Origin: Opitutaceae bacterium
GTDB taxonomy: Bacteria; Verrucomicrobiota; Verrucomicrobiia; Opitutales; Opitutaceae
DNA: 9,529 bases
Direction: 5' to 3'
Assembly (NCBI GenBank): GCA_025352845.1
Contig: JANXSC010000628.1
Location: forward strand, 1 to 9,529
Positions 7,402 through 9,529 of the stretch are shown in pieces. The position numbers and the translations under genes were made by a program. Position 1 is the stretch's first letter. The number at the start of each line of letters is the position of its first letter. Under the pieces are notes generated by a model. It saw only the letters and a program-made list of their open reading frames with translations, ran no database searches and was not told the origin of the DNA.

Positions 7402-7500
7402 CTGTCATTCTGAGCGCAGCGAAGAATCCAGCAGGACATTCCGAAGCCTGAAAGCGCGCCGGAACCCCAAATGGATTCTTCGCTCCGCTCAGAATGACAG
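7402..7500. repeat. 29-bp near-perfect inverted repeat between convergent genes ('GTCATTCTGAGCG' class)
   Basis: Arms 7402-7430 (starting CTGTCATTCTGAGCGCAGCG) and 7472-7500 are reverse complements at 28 of 29 bases; the only mismatch is the base after CTGAGCG (C against G on complementing). The spacer is 41 bases. The element sits almost exactly midway between two gene ends: 17 bases after the stop of the plus-strand oxidoreductase and 18 bases from the stop of the minus-strand acetyltransferase. Similar sequences (CATTCTGAGCGNAGCGAAGAATC with inverted partner) occur widely in bacterial genomes as extragenic repeats, from memory. It may act as a bidirectional 3'-end hairpin; no T-run supports classic intrinsic termination. 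Confidence 0.88.
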
Positions 7501-7518
7501 ACCTTTCTTCGGCACCTC

Positions 7519-8721
<1,203 letters not shown>

Positions 8722-8805
8722 GCGCGCGACCGTGGAGGAGCGGTGCGTTGACTTCAACGCGCGTTATCGCGTCGCTCGTCGCGCTGGCAGAACCCCGATT
8801 TCCCC
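8722..8805. promoter_or_regulatory. Divergent intergenic region between acetyltransferase and amidohydrolase
   Basis: These 84 bases separate two divergent start codons and should hold both promoters. They contain the palindrome at 8745-8760 preceded by GTGGAGGAGCGG, which resembles the GTGGAGCGCG outer end of the repeat at 4202-4284. I see no clear -35/-10 boxes and no Shine-Dalgarno sequence before either gene. Confidence 0.4.
8745..8760. repeat. Palindrome GCGTTGACTTCAACGC, single copy of the 4202-4284 repeat core
   Basis: The arms GCGTTGA and TCAACGC are perfect complements around a CT centre. The same arms flank a CC centre in the left arm of the convergent-gap repeat (4211-4226), and a GG centre with one arm change in its right arm (4260-4275). 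Here it occurs singly and between divergent genes, so it could be a lone repeat unit or an operator site. Confidence 0.7.
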
Positions 8806-9529
8806 ATGATGCGCTCTCTTTCCTTTGTCGCTCTCGCCCTCCTCCCCTCCGTTTTGCCCATCGCTCTCCGCTCCGCCGAAGAGCCGCCCGCTTACACCGA
8901 CATTCTGAAAATCGACGTGCATTCGCATATCTTCGAAAACGTCCCGGCCTTCCACGAACTTTTCCGCCGAATCAACCTGCGCACGATCAACGTTTGCGTG
9001 CCCGGCGGCGACGGCCATCTCGCCACGATGGATCGGATCGCGTTCGAGCTCTACCGTGCGCAGCCCGAACTTTACCCTGTTACCACGACCTTCGATCTCC
9101 GCTCGCGTGACGAACCGGACTACGCGGCCCGCACGATCGCGTGGCTCGACGCGGCGTTTGCCCGCGGCGCAGTCGCGGTGAAAATCTGGAAGGAGGTCGG
9201 CATCGAAATCAAAAACCGCGACGGGAAATTTATTCTCCCCGACGACCCGCTCTTCGATCCGATTTACGCGCATCTCGCGCGGCGCGGCAAACCGCTCCAC
9301 GCCCACCTCGCCGAGCCCATCGACGCCTGGTTGCCGCTCGACAAGGACAGCTCGCACTACAGCTACTATTCGCAAAACCCCCAGTGGCACCTTTACGGCA
9401 AACCGGAATACCCGAGTCACGCCGCGATCATCGCCGCGCGCGACAACATCATGAAAAAACACCCGACGCTCGTCGTCGTCGGCGCCCACCTCGGCAGCCT
9501 CGAGCACGATCTCGACGGCATTGCCGAGC
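8806..9529 (+). CDS. Exported amidohydrolase, Amidohydro_2 type, N-terminal part (cut by right edge)
   Basis: An open frame of 241 residues starts at ATG 8806 (a second ATG follows directly at 8809) and leaves the window without a stop. It begins with a Sec signal peptide (MMRSLSFVALALLPSVLPIA, cleavage near residue 24). Metal-site motifs of the TIM-barrel amidohydrolase superfamily are visible: KIDVHSH (His39, His41), GAVAVKIWKEVG (Lys126, a candidate bridging lysine), KPLHAHLAE (His165 or His167) and VVVGAHLGSLEHD (His228). The C-terminal metal aspartate lies beyond the edge. Family members include lactonases and decarboxylase-like enzymes, and the exported versions in Bacteroidetes and Verrucomicrobia are mostly uncharacterised. 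It is a different subfamily from the amidohydrolase at 386-2113, so they are not recent copies. It diverges from the acetyltransferase gene across 84 bases. Confidence 0.88.
   Translation, partial: MMRSLSFVALALLPSVLPIALRSAEEPPAYTDILKIDVHSHIFENVPAFHELFRRINLRTINVCVPGGDGHLATMDRIAFELYRAQPELYPVTTTFDLRSRDEPDYAARTIAWLDAAFARGAVAVKIWKEVGIEIKNRDGKFILPDDPLFDPIYAHLARRGKPLHAHLAEPIDAWLPLDKDSSHYSYYSQNPQWHLYGKPEYPSHAAIIAARDNIMKKHPTLVVVGAHLGSLEHDLDGIAE

Noticed and set aside
8764..9507. Minus-strand open frame (247 codons) opposite the right-edge amidohydrolase
   Set aside because: The plus strand carries a signal peptide and ordered metal motifs; the minus frame shows nothing recognisable.

Overview
The window looks like a chromosomal stretch of a GC-rich member of Verrucomicrobia, most likely an Opitutaceae relative. 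This is inferred from gene content only: Tat-exported Gfo/Idh/MocA oxidoreductases, exported amidohydrolases and alpha/beta-hydrolases, an ECF sigma factor of a type I associate with that group, and long extragenic palindromes. There is no rRNA or other phylogenetic marker, so the placement is tentative. No tRNA, CRISPR array, transposase, phage gene or defence gene was seen.

Layout, left to right. Positions 1-335 (minus) hold the N-terminal part of an ECF sigma factor that runs off the left edge. Fifty bases upstream of it on the same strand is a complete exported amidohydrolase of the YtcJ/Amidohydro_3 type (386-2113, minus). A 74-base divergent gap separates that from an exported alpha/beta-hydrolase of acetyl-xylan-esterase type with a second, catalytically degenerate hydrolase-like half (2188-4203, plus). 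It meets a Tat-exported Gfo/Idh/MocA oxidoreductase (4284-5684, minus) tail to tail, with a 28-bp inverted repeat filling the gap exactly. After a 320-base divergent gap carrying another palindromic repeat comes a second Tat-exported Gfo/Idh/MocA protein (6005-7384, plus). It converges on a membrane acetyltransferase of the HGSNAT/DUF5009 family (7519-8721, minus), and a third long inverted repeat (7402-7500) sits between them. Divergent from that, 8806 to the right edge (plus) holds the start of an exported amidohydrolase of the Amidohydro_2 type.

Taken together, six of the seven genes encode proteins predicted to be exported or in the membrane, and all six are enzymes. This fits envelope-located processing of sugars, glycans or related small molecules: ester removal (alpha/beta-hydrolase), redox or NAD-dependent chemistry on sugar-like substrates (two Gfo/Idh/MocA proteins), trans-membrane acetylation of amino sugars (HGSNAT-like) and hydrolysis of cyclic amides or lactones (amidohydrolases). 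The genes alternate in strand almost one by one, so this is not a single operon and a shared pathway is only a hypothesis.

The most unusual content is intergenic: three different classes of long inverted repeat, two of them placed precisely between convergent gene ends, plus a 16-base palindrome (GCGTTGA-NN-TCAACGC) that recurs between a divergent gene pair. I found no clear new multi-gene system. The repeats, and the possible periplasmic amino-sugar acetylation module, are the best leads.
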